From assembly GCA_039513195.1 (NCBI GenBank), contig JBCCRM010000011.1:77883-141882 (forward strand): a DNA stretch of 64,000 nucleotides, read 5' to 3'. A program made the translations under genes and the position numbers. Position 1 is the first letter of the stretch; every line of letters starts with the position of its first letter. Shown here one piece after another: positions 1 through 8,608 of the stretch. The notes under the pieces were generated by a model. It saw nothing but the letters and a program-made list of their open reading frames with translations, was not told the origin of the DNA and ran no database searches. The stretch comes from Thermohalobaculum sp039513195. Its GTDB lineage: Bacteria; Pseudomonadota; Alphaproteobacteria; Rhodobacterales; Rhodobacteraceae.

Positions 1-354
1 ATGGATGCGGACGGCTATGTGACCTTCGCGAGCCGGAGCGATGACGTGATTACCTCCTCCGGTTATCGCATTGGGCCGACCGAGATCGAGCATTGCCTCA
101 CCGGCCACCCGGCGGTGGCGCTCGCCGCCTGTGTCGGTTTGGCGGATCCAGTCAGAACCGAAGTGGTGCACGCTTTCGTCAGCCTCGCACCCGGTGCCGA
201 GGCGGGCGATGCACTGCAAGCGGAGTTGATCGCCCATGTGCGCAAGCGGCTCAGCCCACATCTGGCGCCGCGTTCGGTGCATTTCACTGATGACATTCCG
301 ACGACGGCGACCGGAAAGCTGAAGCGCCGTGCGCTCCGCGAGCGGTTGATCTGA
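1..354 (+). CDS. AMP-dependent acyl-CoA synthetase, C-terminal fragment
   Basis: This is the 3' end (117 codons) of an ANL-superfamily adenylate-forming enzyme; the rest lies outside the window. Such enzymes activate a carboxylic acid as acyl-AMP and pass it to CoA. Visible are the hinge motif at the start of the C-terminal subdomain (DGYVTFASRSDDVITSSGYR) and the closing TTATGKLKRR motif, whose Lys is the acyl-AMP-forming lysine. GYRIGPTEIE is the usual CoA/hinge segment. The sequence is closest in style to acetyl- or medium-chain acyl-CoA synthetases, but the substrate pocket is in the missing part. The ATG at position 1 is an internal methionine, not the true start. Confidence 0.85.
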   Translation: MDADGYVTFASRSDDVITSSGYRIGPTEIEHCLTGHPAVALAACVGLADPVRTEVVHAFVSLAPGAEAGDALQAELIAHVRKRLSPHLAPRSVHFTDDIPTTATGKLKRRALRERLI

Positions 355-488
355 TCGCGCCTCGCCATCGACGGCTCGAAGCGCGACAGCGAGCGGGCCT
401 CGAGCGGCGCAGTTTCGACAGATGCGGACCCGTAGGGCCAGCTCTGCTATGCTGCGCTATGTCGGAGGAAAACACGAAGGAGTCGAGC

Positions 489-1160
489 ATGTTGAGGCAA
501 CGGAAAGGGATCTGTCGGGTTGGGCTTGGTCTCGGGTTCGCCGCGCTTTTTGCGGCGTTGGCAGGATGCGCGGTCTTCCAAGGGGCCACGCAGCCGATCA
601 GCGCCAGTGGCGGCGGGCTCGGCGATGTGACGGCTGTCGAGGCGAGCGGGGGTAATGAGATCCGCAACTATCCGGAATTCGTGGTGGCGGCGACGGTGGA
701 TGAAGGGCCAGGCTACGACCTCGCCGTCGGGCGCGGCTATCGGCGGTTAGAGGCTTACCTCGCCGGGGCGAATTCGGACGGCAAATCGATTGGCCGGCAC
801 CGGCCTCTGATCGCGTCGCCGGTCGGGCTTGTGCCCACATCCGTCCAGCCGGTGGTCGATACTGGCCGGGCGGAAGGGTGGGAGACGGCGATCATCCTGA
901 CCGACGGCGTGACCCCCGAGACCGCGCCGGTGCCGGACGATCCGGAGGTGGTGGTCTTTACCGTACCGGCGCAGCGGATCGCCGTGCGGCGGTTCAGGGG
1001 AACGCTGAAGGGCCGGAATGCGGCGGAGGCGCAAGGCGAACTCGCGGCCTGGGTCGAGGCGCAGGGTGAGGCGCCGGCGGGCGGTTGGCAGGCGACGAAG
1101 TACAACAGCTCATTCAGGGTGGCGTTCCGGCGCAACGAGGTTTGGATCCCGCTGCGCTGA
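489..1160 (+). CDS. SOUL-family haem-binding lipoprotein
   Basis: A 223-residue predicted lipoprotein. I chose the ATG at 489 rather than 459 because AAGGAG lies six bases before it and it opens a compact signal peptide (MLRQRKG, a hydrophobic stretch, then a lipobox ALAGC). The mature part resembles the SOUL/HBP family: EIRNYPEFVVAATV near its start, a central region with a Gly-rich loop, and the end motif WQATKYNSSFRVAFRRNEVW, close to the family's typical 'ARYNPPWTLPFLRRNEV' ending. SOUL proteins bind haem or tetrapyrroles in eukaryotes; the bacterial role is not established. It would be anchored in the envelope. Neighbours give no functional link. Confidence 0.75.
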   Translation: MLRQRKGICRVGLGLGFAALFAALAGCAVFQGATQPISASGGGLGDVTAVEASGGNEIRNYPEFVVAATVDEGPGYDLAVGRGYRRLEAYLAGANSDGKSIGRHRPLIASPVGLVPTSVQPVVDTGRAEGWETAIILTDGVTPETAPVPDDPEVVVFTVPAQRIAVRRFRGTLKGRNAAEAQGELAAWVEAQGEAPAGGWQATKYNSSFRVAFRRNEVWIPLR

Positions 1161-1563
1161 ACCAGGCAGGGAGGCCATGGCCGTCACTGCCGTGACGACT
1201 GCGCTTCTGTGTCTTGAAGGCTGCCGCCGCGGGCCGGATAGGCTGAGCGCGAAGCTGCCGGACACTCGGGCGCGACGGTCACGAATGGTCGGCTAACGCC
1301 GACCGGTAGCGCCGCGTCTCCCGCACGCCGGTTGGAGATGCGGCGCACGCGGCGCGCTTCGGGATCGGTGAGCGTGGAGATGCAGCGGGCGCCCGGGGCG
1401 GCTCCACCGGCGCCGAAACTGCAGTCCGCCGCGGCCGCGGGTCTTGCCACCTGCCGGGTGATTGACGCGGCGGCCCGGACGTCCCGGCCCGCTTGCGAGG
1501 CCGGGGCGGAACTGCAGGTGTGGCTCAGCATCCCGGGGCCCCAATCCAGCCCGAATGGTCGTA
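1161..1563. other. gene-free stretch between two lipoprotein genes
   Basis: About 400 bases between the convergent SOUL and glmS-operon lipoprotein genes. Reading frames here are high-GC noise with Arg/Pro/Ala-rich translations and no ribosome binding site or recognisable domain. I see no clear terminator or RNA gene. Confidence 0.5.
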
Positions 1564-2109
1564 TCAGAGCTTTGAGAGCTCCTCGGACGCCACGCCCGCC
1601 TCGGTTGGGCGCGGTTCCGGTGGATCGGCCGGAGCGTTCCGATTTGTCAGCACCGCCTGCATGTCGCCATGGATCCCCGACCGCTTCGCAATCAGCTTAC
1701 CCTGCACCAGAGTATAGGTCAGCGTCTCTGTGCCATAGGCAAAGCGCAGCTCGCCATTCTCGTTGATCCGGCCGACCCGCCTGAACGCGGTTGCTGGCTG
1801 GCCCAGAGGCTCGAACGGGGCATGCATTTCGAAGATCTCGGCGCGCCCATCGAAATGTACTTTGGTCACCATCAGATCGTGGCACCATTGGCCGTTCCAG
1901 GCGCCTTGATGCCAGTCGCCGAGGAACCGCGAATACTCCGGCGGGACATCTTCTGCCGCAACCTCGATCTCGACAGGATCGAACAATTCCACCGTGTAAC
2001 AATCGGCCCTGGTCAGGTTGGTCGGCACCGTCGGTTTCGGCGCCTCGACCTTGGGTTCCGCGCAGGCGGCCACCAACAACGCCCCCGCGATCCAAACAAA
2101 ATTCCGCAT
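1564..2109 (-). CDS. small lipoprotein of unknown function, downstream of glmS
   Basis: 181 residues. The start at 2109 is supported by GAGGAA about eight bases upstream and by an immediate lipoprotein signal (MRNFVW, hydrophobic core, LLVAAC). The mature protein begins AEPKVEAPKP, a linker typical of outer-membrane lipoproteins, then has one compact domain with WHQGAWNGQWC, KVHFDGRAEIFEMHAP and RRVGRINENGELRF, suggesting a beta-rich fold. I do not recognise the family. It starts 41 bases after glmS ends and is probably the last gene of the glmU-glmS transcript, so an envelope role is plausible but inferred only from context. Confidence 0.7.
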   Translation of the reverse strand: MRNFVWIAGALLVAACAEPKVEAPKPTVPTNLTRADCYTVELFDPVEIEVAAEDVPPEYSRFLGDWHQGAWNGQWCHDLMVTKVHFDGRAEIFEMHAPFEPLGQPATAFRRVGRINENGELRFAYGTETLTYTLVQGKLIAKRSGIHGDMQAVLTNRNAPADPPEPRPTEAGVASEELSKL

Positions 2110-2150
2110 CTGCCCGTTCCTCATTCGTAATCTGTTTTTTCGCCCGCATC

Positions 2151-3974
2151 CTACTCGACAGTCACGGATTTGGCGAGGTTCCTCGGTTGATCCACATCGG
2201 TCCCTTTGACCACAGCCGCGTGATATGCCAGCAGTTGTGCCGGCACGGCATACACGATAGGAGCGAAGCTGCTGGCGAATTCCGGCATTTCGATGACCCG
2301 CCAGACCCCCTGGCAACTAGCCTGGGCCTGTGGCGCATCGGTCACCAAAACGATCCGGCCGCCGCGGGCCATCACCTCCTGCATGTTCGAGAGCGTCTTT
2401 TCGAACAGCGCGTCCCGCGGGGCCATCACAACCACCGGTACCGCCTCGTCGATCAGCGCGATGGGGCCGTGCTTCAGCTCTCCCGAGGCATAGCCCTCGG
2501 CGTGGATGTAGCTGATTTCCTTGAGCTTTAATGCGCCTTCCAGCGCCATCGGGAACATCGCGCCGCGACCGAGATAGAGGACGTCACGGGCCTGCGCGAT
2601 GTCCTGGGCGACCTCCGCGATCTTGGCCTCCTGCTCCAGCGCTTTGGCCATCAGCCGCGGCACGAAAATCAACTCTTCGATAAGCTTCGCCTCGGTCGCG
2701 GCGTCGAGATGCCCGCGCACCCTGCCTGCGGTCACTGCGGCCAGGGCCAGCGTCACGAGCTGACAGGTGAAGGCTTTGGTGGAGGCGACGCCAATCTCCG
2801 GCCCCGCGAGCGTCGGCAGGACCAGGTCGACCTCCCGCCCGATGGAACTCTCGGTGACATTGATGACACCGGCGATCTGGCGCACCTGGCCATTGATGTG
2901 CCGCAGCGCCGCGAGCGTGTCCGCTGTCTCGCCGGATTGCGAGATGAAGATCGCGATCTCGTCCCCGGTCAGCGGATGGTCGCGATATCGGAACTCCGAC
3001 GCGATATCGAGCTCCACCGGTAGTTTGGCGAGCTTCTCGAACCAGTATTTCGCAATCTGCCCGGCATAGGAGGCAGTGCCGCAGCCGACCAGGATCGCCC
3101 GGCTCGCGTTCTTCCAATCCACCCCCTCGGCGAGGCTTGCAATGGCCGGGCGCTCCCCCGGCGCCGGACGGCTTAGGAGCTGAGAGAGAACGCCCGGCTG
3201 TTCGTGGATCTCCTTCGCCATGAAGTGGCGATGCGCGCCCTTGTCCATCAGCGCCTGCTCGACCGAGACGGTGCTGATGCCGCGGCGCACTTCGGCCCCC
3301 TCGGCGTCGTAGATCACCGCCCCCGCACGGGTTAGAACCGCGCAATCTCCGTCGTCGAGATAGCTGATCCGCGGTGTCATCGGCGACAGCGCCAGCGCGT
3401 CGGAGCCCACGAACATTTCGTCCTCGCCCCAGCCGATGGCGAGCGGCGGGCCGTGCCGGGCGGCGATCATCAGGTTGGGCTCGTTGTCGAACAGAAAGAC
3501 CAGCGCGAAGGCGCCTTTGAGCTGCGCGAGGGTCATCCGCACCGCCTCGAGCGGGGTCGCGCCTTGGCCCAAAGCATGGGCGGCCATCTGCGCCACCACC
3601 TCGGTGTCGGTCTCGGTCCTGCAGGTTATGCCCTTTTTCCCGAGGGCGTCGCGCAGATCGGCAAAGTTCTCTATGATGCCGTTGTGGATCACATGGACCG
3701 ACCCCGCGCTATGGGGATGGGCGTTCTGGACCGTCGCTGCGCCATGGGTGGCCCAGCGTGTATGCCCCATGCCAATGCTGCCGCGCACGGGATCGGCGGC
3801 CACAAGATTGCGCAGCTCGCTCAGCTTGCCGACGGCCCGCCGGCTCTCCGGCTTGCCGTTAGAGAGCGTGGTCAAGCCGGCGCTGTCATAGCCGCGATAT
3901 TCGAGGCGCTTTAACGCGTCTAGGATCCGGGGCGCCGCCTCTAGCTGCCCCACGACGCCGATGATGCCGCACAT
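2151..3974 (-). CDS. glmS: glutamine-fructose-6-phosphate aminotransferase (isomerising)
   Basis: 607 residues, full length for GlmS. It makes glucosamine-6-phosphate from fructose-6-phosphate and glutamine, the first committed step to UDP-GlcNAc for peptidoglycan and LPS. The N-terminus MCGIIGVVGQ puts Cys2 at the mature N-terminus as the glutaminase nucleophile; RGYDSAGL and GHTRWATHG are class-II amidotransferase motifs. Two SIS sugar-isomerase domains follow, with CGTASYAG and SQSGETADT (phosphate binding), and the protein ends in the conserved tail DVDQPRNLAKSVTVE. It lies 21 bases after glmU on the same strand, so the two are almost certainly co-transcribed. I saw no ribozyme-like leader in the short gap. 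Confidence 0.98.
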   Translation of the reverse strand: MCGIIGVVGQLEAAPRILDALKRLEYRGYDSAGLTTLSNGKPESRRAVGKLSELRNLVAADPVRGSIGMGHTRWATHGAATVQNAHPHSAGSVHVIHNGIIENFADLRDALGKKGITCRTETDTEVVAQMAAHALGQGATPLEAVRMTLAQLKGAFALVFLFDNEPNLMIAARHGPPLAIGWGEDEMFVGSDALALSPMTPRISYLDDGDCAVLTRAGAVIYDAEGAEVRRGISTVSVEQALMDKGAHRHFMAKEIHEQPGVLSQLLSRPAPGERPAIASLAEGVDWKNASRAILVGCGTASYAGQIAKYWFEKLAKLPVELDIASEFRYRDHPLTGDEIAIFISQSGETADTLAALRHINGQVRQIAGVINVTESSIGREVDLVLPTLAGPEIGVASTKAFTCQLVTLALAAVTAGRVRGHLDAATEAKLIEELIFVPRLMAKALEQEAKIAEVAQDIAQARDVLYLGRGAMFPMALEGALKLKEISYIHAEGYASGELKHGPIALIDEAVPVVVMAPRDALFEKTLSNMQEVMARGGRIVLVTDAPQAQASCQGVWRVIEMPEFASSFAPIVYAVPAQLLAYHAAVVKGTDVDQPRNLAKSVTVE

Positions 3975-3995
3975 GCTCGTGACCTCATTGCGGGG

Positions 3996-5378
3996 CTATT
4001 GCCCGTCTGGGGCGGCTTGCTTTTCCGCCTTTTGCTGCTGGAGCCGTTGTCGCAGTCGCCTGCCGGTGCCTTCTCGGTTGTCCTGCTTGACCCGGGCGAT
4101 GGCGAGTGCCTCGGCCGGGACATCTGTGGTGACCACCGTACCCGTTGCGACATAGGCGTTGTCGCCAACGCTGACCGGCGCGATCAGGGCAGTGTTGGTG
4201 CCGATGAAGGCGCCGGCGCCGATCTCGGTTCGGTGCTTCATGGTGCCGTCATAGTTGCAGGTGATCGTGCCCGCGCCCAGATTGGCCTCCGCGCCGACAA
4301 CGGCATCGCCCACATAGGTCAGGTGGCTCGCCTTGGCGCCGGGGCCGAACTCGGCATTCTTCATCTCAACGAAATTGCCCACATGGGCGTTCCGGCCGAT
4401 GGCAACACCGCCCCGCAGCCTGGCGAACGGGCCGATGGCAGCGCCCGGGGCAATCTCGCATTCGGTGAGGTGGCAGAAGGCTTTGATGTCGGCGTCGTCT
4501 CCCACCCGGACGCCTGGGCCGAAGACCACATTTGGGCCGACGGTAACGTCTTTGCCGAGCAGCGTGTCCCAGGCGAAATGGACGGTGTCGGGCGCGGTGA
4601 GCGTGGCGCCGGCCAGCATATGGGCCCGCCGGGCTTCCGCTTGGAAGCGCGCTTCGGCGCGGGCGAGCTCGACCCGGTCGTTGACACCCTGGGTCTCTGC
4701 CTCTGGGCAAAACGTCGTTCGGGTGGTCAGCCCCTCTGCTGCGGCGATGCCGGGCAGGTCTGTGAGGTAGTACTCGGCCTGGGCGTTGTTGCAGCCGACT
4801 TTCTCTAGCAGCCGCGCAATGGTGGCGGCGTCGCCCGCCATGACGCCAGAATTGCAGGCGGTGATCGCCAGTTCCTCCGCGTTCGCGTCCTTCGCCTCGA
4901 CGATCCGGGCGAGGGTGCCGTCCGTGTCGATTACCAGGCGGCCATAGCCGGCCGGGTTCACGGCTTCGAAGCCGAGCACCATGATACCCGCCCCAGTGCC
5001 GAGGCCGGCAATCAGCCCCTCCAGTGTGGCGGGGCAGAGAGCGGGCACATCGCCATAGAGGACCAGCAGGTCGCCCTCGAACCCGGCGATCGCTGGCAGC
5101 GCGGCCATCACTGCGTGTCCCGTGCCGCGTTGTTCGGCCTGCAGACAAACCGCGGCGGTTGGAACAAGGGCTTGGGCCGCCTCGCCGACCGCCTCGGCGC
5201 CATGGCCAACGACCACCGCCAGCCGCGCAGGTGACAGCGCCTGCGCGGTGCGCAGCACATGGTGCAGCATCGGCGCGCCCGCAATCGGGTGAAGTACTTT
5301 CGGAATGGCGGAGCGCATGCGCGTGCCCTTGCCTGCGGCGAGGACGACGATGGCGAGGGGGCGGCGCGTCTCGATCAT
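3996..5378 (-). CDS. glmU: bifunctional GlcNAc-1-P uridyltransferase / GlcN-1-P acetyltransferase
   Basis: 460 residues, normal for GlmU. The N-terminal Rossmann-like pyrophosphorylase domain (about 1-230) has the nucleotide-binding LAAGKGTRM signature, LYGDVPAL with the metal-binding Asp, and a QRGTGHAV loop. From about residue 250 the sequence becomes a left-handed beta helix of hexapeptide repeats, including ASHLTYVGDAVVG and the acetyl-transfer region GAGTITCNYDG. It converts GlcN-1-P to UDP-GlcNAc in the cytoplasm, two steps after GlmS. It leads the minus-strand glmU-glmS-lipoprotein unit and diverges from gph across a 179-base gap. Confidence 0.97.
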   Translation of the reverse strand: MIETRRPLAIVVLAAGKGTRMRSAIPKVLHPIAGAPMLHHVLRTAQALSPARLAVVVGHGAEAVGEAAQALVPTAAVCLQAEQRGTGHAVMAALPAIAGFEGDLLVLYGDVPALCPATLEGLIAGLGTGAGIMVLGFEAVNPAGYGRLVIDTDGTLARIVEAKDANAEELAITACNSGVMAGDAATIARLLEKVGCNNAQAEYYLTDLPGIAAAEGLTTRTTFCPEAETQGVNDRVELARAEARFQAEARRAHMLAGATLTAPDTVHFAWDTLLGKDVTVGPNVVFGPGVRVGDDADIKAFCHLTECEIAPGAAIGPFARLRGGVAIGRNAHVGNFVEMKNAEFGPGAKASHLTYVGDAVVGAEANLGAGTITCNYDGTMKHRTEIGAGAFIGTNTALIAPVSVGDNAYVATGTVVTTDVPAEALAIARVKQDNREGTGRRLRQRLQQQKAEKQAAPDGQ

Positions 5379-5557
5379 GGCGCTCGTTTACTGACAATTG
5401 CGGCGATGCGGAAGACCCGGGCCGATCAGAAAAGATTTCATGGTCTTGCAGCTTGTGGAGGATGGGGGTCGCCGCTCTCCGGGCTTGACCCGGCGCCTGG
5501 CGTCGGCCCAGAGAGAGGGCCGCCCCTGGAGGGCGCGCCGAGCGAGGAGGGGCCGCC

Positions 5558-6241
5558 ATGCGCGGGGCGATATTCGATCTGGACGGCACGCTGGCCGACA
5601 CGGCGGCTGATCTGCTGGCGGCGGCGAATGTCGCGCTGGCGCCTCGGGGGTTGCCGGCGCTGGTGCTGGCGGAGGATCGGTCCTTCGCCGGGCGGGGCGG
5701 GAAGTCGATGATCCGCCGCGCGCTCGCCAAGGCCGGGCGGGATCCGGATAGTCTGGCTGAGGTCTCGCTGACCGAGGCGATCTATCCCGATCTGCTGGCA
5801 GCTTACGAGGGCGCGATTGCGGTCGAGACACGGCTCTTCGATGGGGTGGTGCCCTGTCTGGAGCGCCTGGCCGCCGCGGGCTGGGCGCTTGGCGTCTGTA
5901 CCAACAAGCCGGAGCGGTTGGCTCGTATCCTGCTCGGCGAGCTTGGGGTCCTGGACCGGTTCGCCGCGGTTCTGGGCGCGGACACGCTGCCGGTGAGGAA
6001 GCCCGATCCTGAGCATTTCCGCGAGACGGCGCGGCGGATCCGGGCTGTCCCTGGGCGGTCGGTGATGCTTGGCGACACGCGGACGGATCTGGAGACGGCG
6101 CGGGCCGCGGGTGTACCCTGCGTGCTGACGCGTTTCGGTTTCGCCGCCGAGCCGCTGGATGTCTTGGCGCCTGACGCGGTCGTTGGCCACTATGATGAGA
6201 TCCCAGCCGTGCTGGAGCGCCTGTCTACCGCCGCGGCGTGA
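5558..6241 (+). CDS. gph: phosphoglycolate phosphatase, HAD superfamily
   Basis: 227 residues. All four HAD motifs are present: DLDGTLADT (nucleophile and acid/base Asp), a Thr in GVCTNKPERL, the Lys of KPDPEHF, and the metal-binding MLGDTRTDLETARAAG. The helical cap lies between motifs I and II, with GRGGKSMIRRA as in Gph. It dephosphorylates 2-phosphoglycolate formed during DNA repair or oxygenation reactions. GAGGAGG sits eight bases before the ATG. Other small HAD phosphatases share these motifs, so the substrate is inferred from overall pattern and length. It is divergent from glmU, with no operon partner. Confidence 0.88.
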   Translation: MRGAIFDLDGTLADTAADLLAAANVALAPRGLPALVLAEDRSFAGRGGKSMIRRALAKAGRDPDSLAEVSLTEAIYPDLLAAYEGAIAVETRLFDGVVPCLERLAAAGWALGVCTNKPERLARILLGELGVLDRFAAVLGADTLPVRKPDPEHFRETARRIRAVPGRSVMLGDTRTDLETARAAGVPCVLTRFGFAAEPLDVLAPDAVVGHYDEIPAVLERLSTAAA

Positions 6242-7565
6242 TCTCGGTTGGTTGCTCCGCCTTCCTCGATTTTTCGTCCGGCATTCCGCCGCTCGCCTGA
6301 ACAGCCCTGTGTCCCCATTGATTGAGGCGCGGCTTTTCTGGGAGGCGTTCCGCCCGGGCTGACGCCCGGCCGTCCCGGCCGCCGCGTCACCCTCCCGGCA
6401 TGTGGCATTTCTGGCGCCCGCGGCGGTGGGTCGACGGTGGCGCTGCTGGGTCGGTCGGCGGGGAGCGGCAAGACCGGGCGCCTGAGGCGGTGAAACCCGC
6501 GCTCAATTAGGCCCTCCGCCGCGTGCGCGGATCTGTCCATTGGCCTCAACCGCCGTCGCGGCGGCCCCGACCCGGGCGGGCCTTTAGGCCCGGTCGGGGT
6601 CCGTGTCATGCGGGGCATCCTCCGCAGTCGCTCGCAGCCTTGCTATCGGTCCAGCTCCTTCCGGGCTTTGAAGATCATCGAAACTGGGCTCACTTCCCTG
6701 TCCTGACCCCCAACGACCTGGACCGGGCGCGGCCGCGTCGCCAGAGCCCGCACCGCCTGAAACACCGCGTGCCAGGGCTCGCGGCCCTCGCATGTGTTTC
6801 AATCCCCGTCCGCATACCGGGACGCATCGGAGATGCACATCTCTCCGCCGCCCGGACCAAATAGTTTAGCGGTGCCGCCTCGGTCGATCCATCGGCAGCG
6901 GCGGCGCGGCCAGTGTCGATCAAGACGCGCACCGCGTCGCCCGCGAAACGCTCACCCGGCGCCTCCTGCGCGTGTTAATAGCGATCGTCGATTTTCCCAA
7001 TCACCAGTTCACCGCATTGATCCCTCGACCGCTTCGCGACAGGTCGGGGGGAGACAAGCGCCTGCTCGACGAACCGCTCCCTGCCGCCAGCGACACTGCC
7101 TACTTGGTTTTGCCCACATTTGGTGTAGGGGCGGCCCTTCACCATCGGATGCGCTGCGACCCGTTGGCAGATATTGGGGCACCGTATCACCCGCCGCGGC
7201 AAGATCTATCGGACCGCCGGGTCCCGGGCGTTGATGTCGAAGCTACAGAACGGCCCATGGGCACTCGAGGCGCACTCCGAAGTGCGCCTAGGATCGCCCG
7301 CGCTGCCTCGGCCTTGGCCTGCGAGTTGCCCAGGAGGATATCGGCGATGCGGCAGCCCTGCAGTTCTTAATCGAGTTGCTTATCGAACAGCGATTCGCGT
7401 TAGGTCCCCAGCCGTTGCATCGGCCTGGCGGCGCCGATCGCCGGCGGGCGCGATCCGGTGCCGACGCGCCGGGGGACCGAACGATCCGGCAGTACCCGTC
7501 ATCGCGGTCGGCTTAATCGCCGCGGGCGTAGCTGCCTTGCATTATGGCTGGGTGACCGCCATCGC
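6242..7565. other. 1.3-kb stretch with no recognisable gene
   Basis: Between gph and the GlxA-like regulator. Frames of 60-150 codons exist on both strands, but they overlap one another, lack convincing ribosome binding sites and give Arg/Pro/Gly-rich translations typical of high-GC noise. Base composition is less uniform than in flanking genes (an AT-richer patch at about 6975-7160), which could mean a decayed gene, but I cannot name an ancestor. It contains one copy of the GTTCCGCC repeat (6349-6406). Confidence 0.55.
6349..6406 (+). repeat. dispersed GTTCCGCC stem-loop repeat, copy 1
   Basis: Begins GTTCCGCC, continues with a hairpin (CCGGGC, loop TGAC, GCCCGG) and then the conserved block CCGTCCCGGCCGCCGCG followed by CTCCCGGCATGTGGC. 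Two further copies (28029-28090 and 38658-38715) keep the order of blocks but have different stem sequences, so the stem is preserved by paired changes. Function unknown. Confidence 0.6.
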
Positions 7566-8519
7566 CTACGGCGCGCGGTCCGTAGAGGGGGCGCAGTCGA
7601 ACTGCCGGCGATAGGCGCGGGAGAAGCTTTCGGAGCTGTCGAATCCGGCCAAAAGCGCGATCTTGCCGACTGGCTCGTGCGAGTTGCGCAGCAGGTTGCG
7701 CGCATGGTCCAGGCGCAGCGTTAGGTAGTAGGCCGATGGCGCCCGGCGCAGATACCGGTGAAAGAGCCGTCGCAGCCGCCAATCCGGCAAACCAAGCCGC
7801 GCCGCGATCTCCGTCACTCGCAAGGGCCGGTCTAGATTGGCCATCATCAGCTCGACCGCCCTGGCGAGGTCCCGGTTCAGCCGCGGCAGCGCCCAATCCC
7901 GCCCGAAGGCGCCGGCCGCACGCTCCTGCCCCATGGGCCGGTAGTTCAACACCTCGGCCACGCGCAGCGCCAAGGGGCGGGAGGCGAAATGCCCGATCAG
8001 CGCCAGGGTCATGTCGAAAGTCGCCACCCCACCGGCAGAGGAGCAGCGGTCGCCGCCCAAATCGACCAGCTTGTCGGCGAAGAGGGCATCTCCATACCGT
8101 TCCCGGAACCCCGCAATCGACTCGTGATGGGCCGCCGCAGGGCGTCGGGTCAGAAGCCCCGCCTCGGCAAAGATCATCGCACCGGTCTCGACACACCCCA
8201 TCAGCGTACCGCGGGCCGCATGGCGGCGCAGCCAGGCGCCGAGGCGCGCGGATAGCATCCGCTCCGGGCCGTAGGAAGCGATCAACACCACCGCCTCCGC
8301 CCGTTGCTCATCCAGCCCACCATCCACGGCCATGGTCAGCCCGCTCGAGCTGCGCACGGGGCAGCCATCGGCACTCAGCAAACGCCAGCGGAACAGCGGC
8401 CGCGGGCTTTCGCGATTGGCGATGCGCAACGGGTCAGTCACTAGCGAGAGGGAGACCATCGAGAACCCCTCTGCGATCACGACCTCGATGCGGTGCGGAC
8501 CCGGTTGCATTGCTGTCAT
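7566..8519 (-). CDS. GlxA-family AraC-type transcriptional regulator
   Basis: 317 residues. The N-terminal two thirds is a DJ-1/PfpI (GATase1-like) domain: RIEVVIAEGFSMVSLSLVTD at the start and GCVETGAMIFAEAGLL around the pseudo-active-site Cys. The C-terminal third is an AraC/XylS double helix-turn-helix with VTEIAARLGLPDWRLRRLF and KIALLAGFDSSESFSRAYR. This architecture is shared by CdhR, GbdR and ArgR-type regulators that sense carnitine, betaines or amino acids. It diverges from a carnitine-type operon starting 89 bases away, so it is the likely activator of that operon; the ligand is inferred only. ATG at 8510 is an alternative start. Confidence 0.9.
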   Translation of the reverse strand: MTAMQPGPHRIEVVIAEGFSMVSLSLVTDPLRIANRESPRPLFRWRLLSADGCPVRSSSGLTMAVDGGLDEQRAEAVVLIASYGPERMLSARLGAWLRRHAARGTLMGCVETGAMIFAEAGLLTRRPAAAHHESIAGFRERYGDALFADKLVDLGGDRCSSAGGVATFDMTLALIGHFASRPLALRVAEVLNYRPMGQERAAGAFGRDWALPRLNRDLARAVELMMANLDRPLRVTEIAARLGLPDWRLRRLFHRYLRRAPSAYYLTLRLDHARNLLRNSHEPVGKIALLAGFDSSESFSRAYRRQFDCAPSTDRAP

Positions 8520-8608
8520 TTTGTATCAGAAAACTGTGTGTTTGGGTCAAGCCCAGCGACGCTGGCCGCGCTATGCTTCGGAGTCCCGATCCGGAGTGAC
8601 CGCCCCCA
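8520..8608. promoter_or_regulatory. divergent intergenic region, carnitine-type operon and its regulator
   Basis: The only 89 bases separating the GlxA-like regulator from the CoA-ligase gene that opens the plus-strand operon, so both promoters and the regulator's operator should lie here. The left half (about 8515-8550) is AT-richer. I could not pick a confident -35/-10 pair or a palindromic operator by eye. Confidence 0.4.

Noticed and set aside
2110..2150. glmS ribozyme or riboswitch near glmS
   Set aside because: The leader between glmU and glmS is 21 bases, too short for a ribozyme, and glmS ribozymes are a Gram-positive feature.
6975..7202. Minus-strand 75-codon frame in the 1.3-kb void
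   Set aside because: The AT-richer patch raised suspicion of a gene remnant, but the translation matches no family I know and has no start signal.
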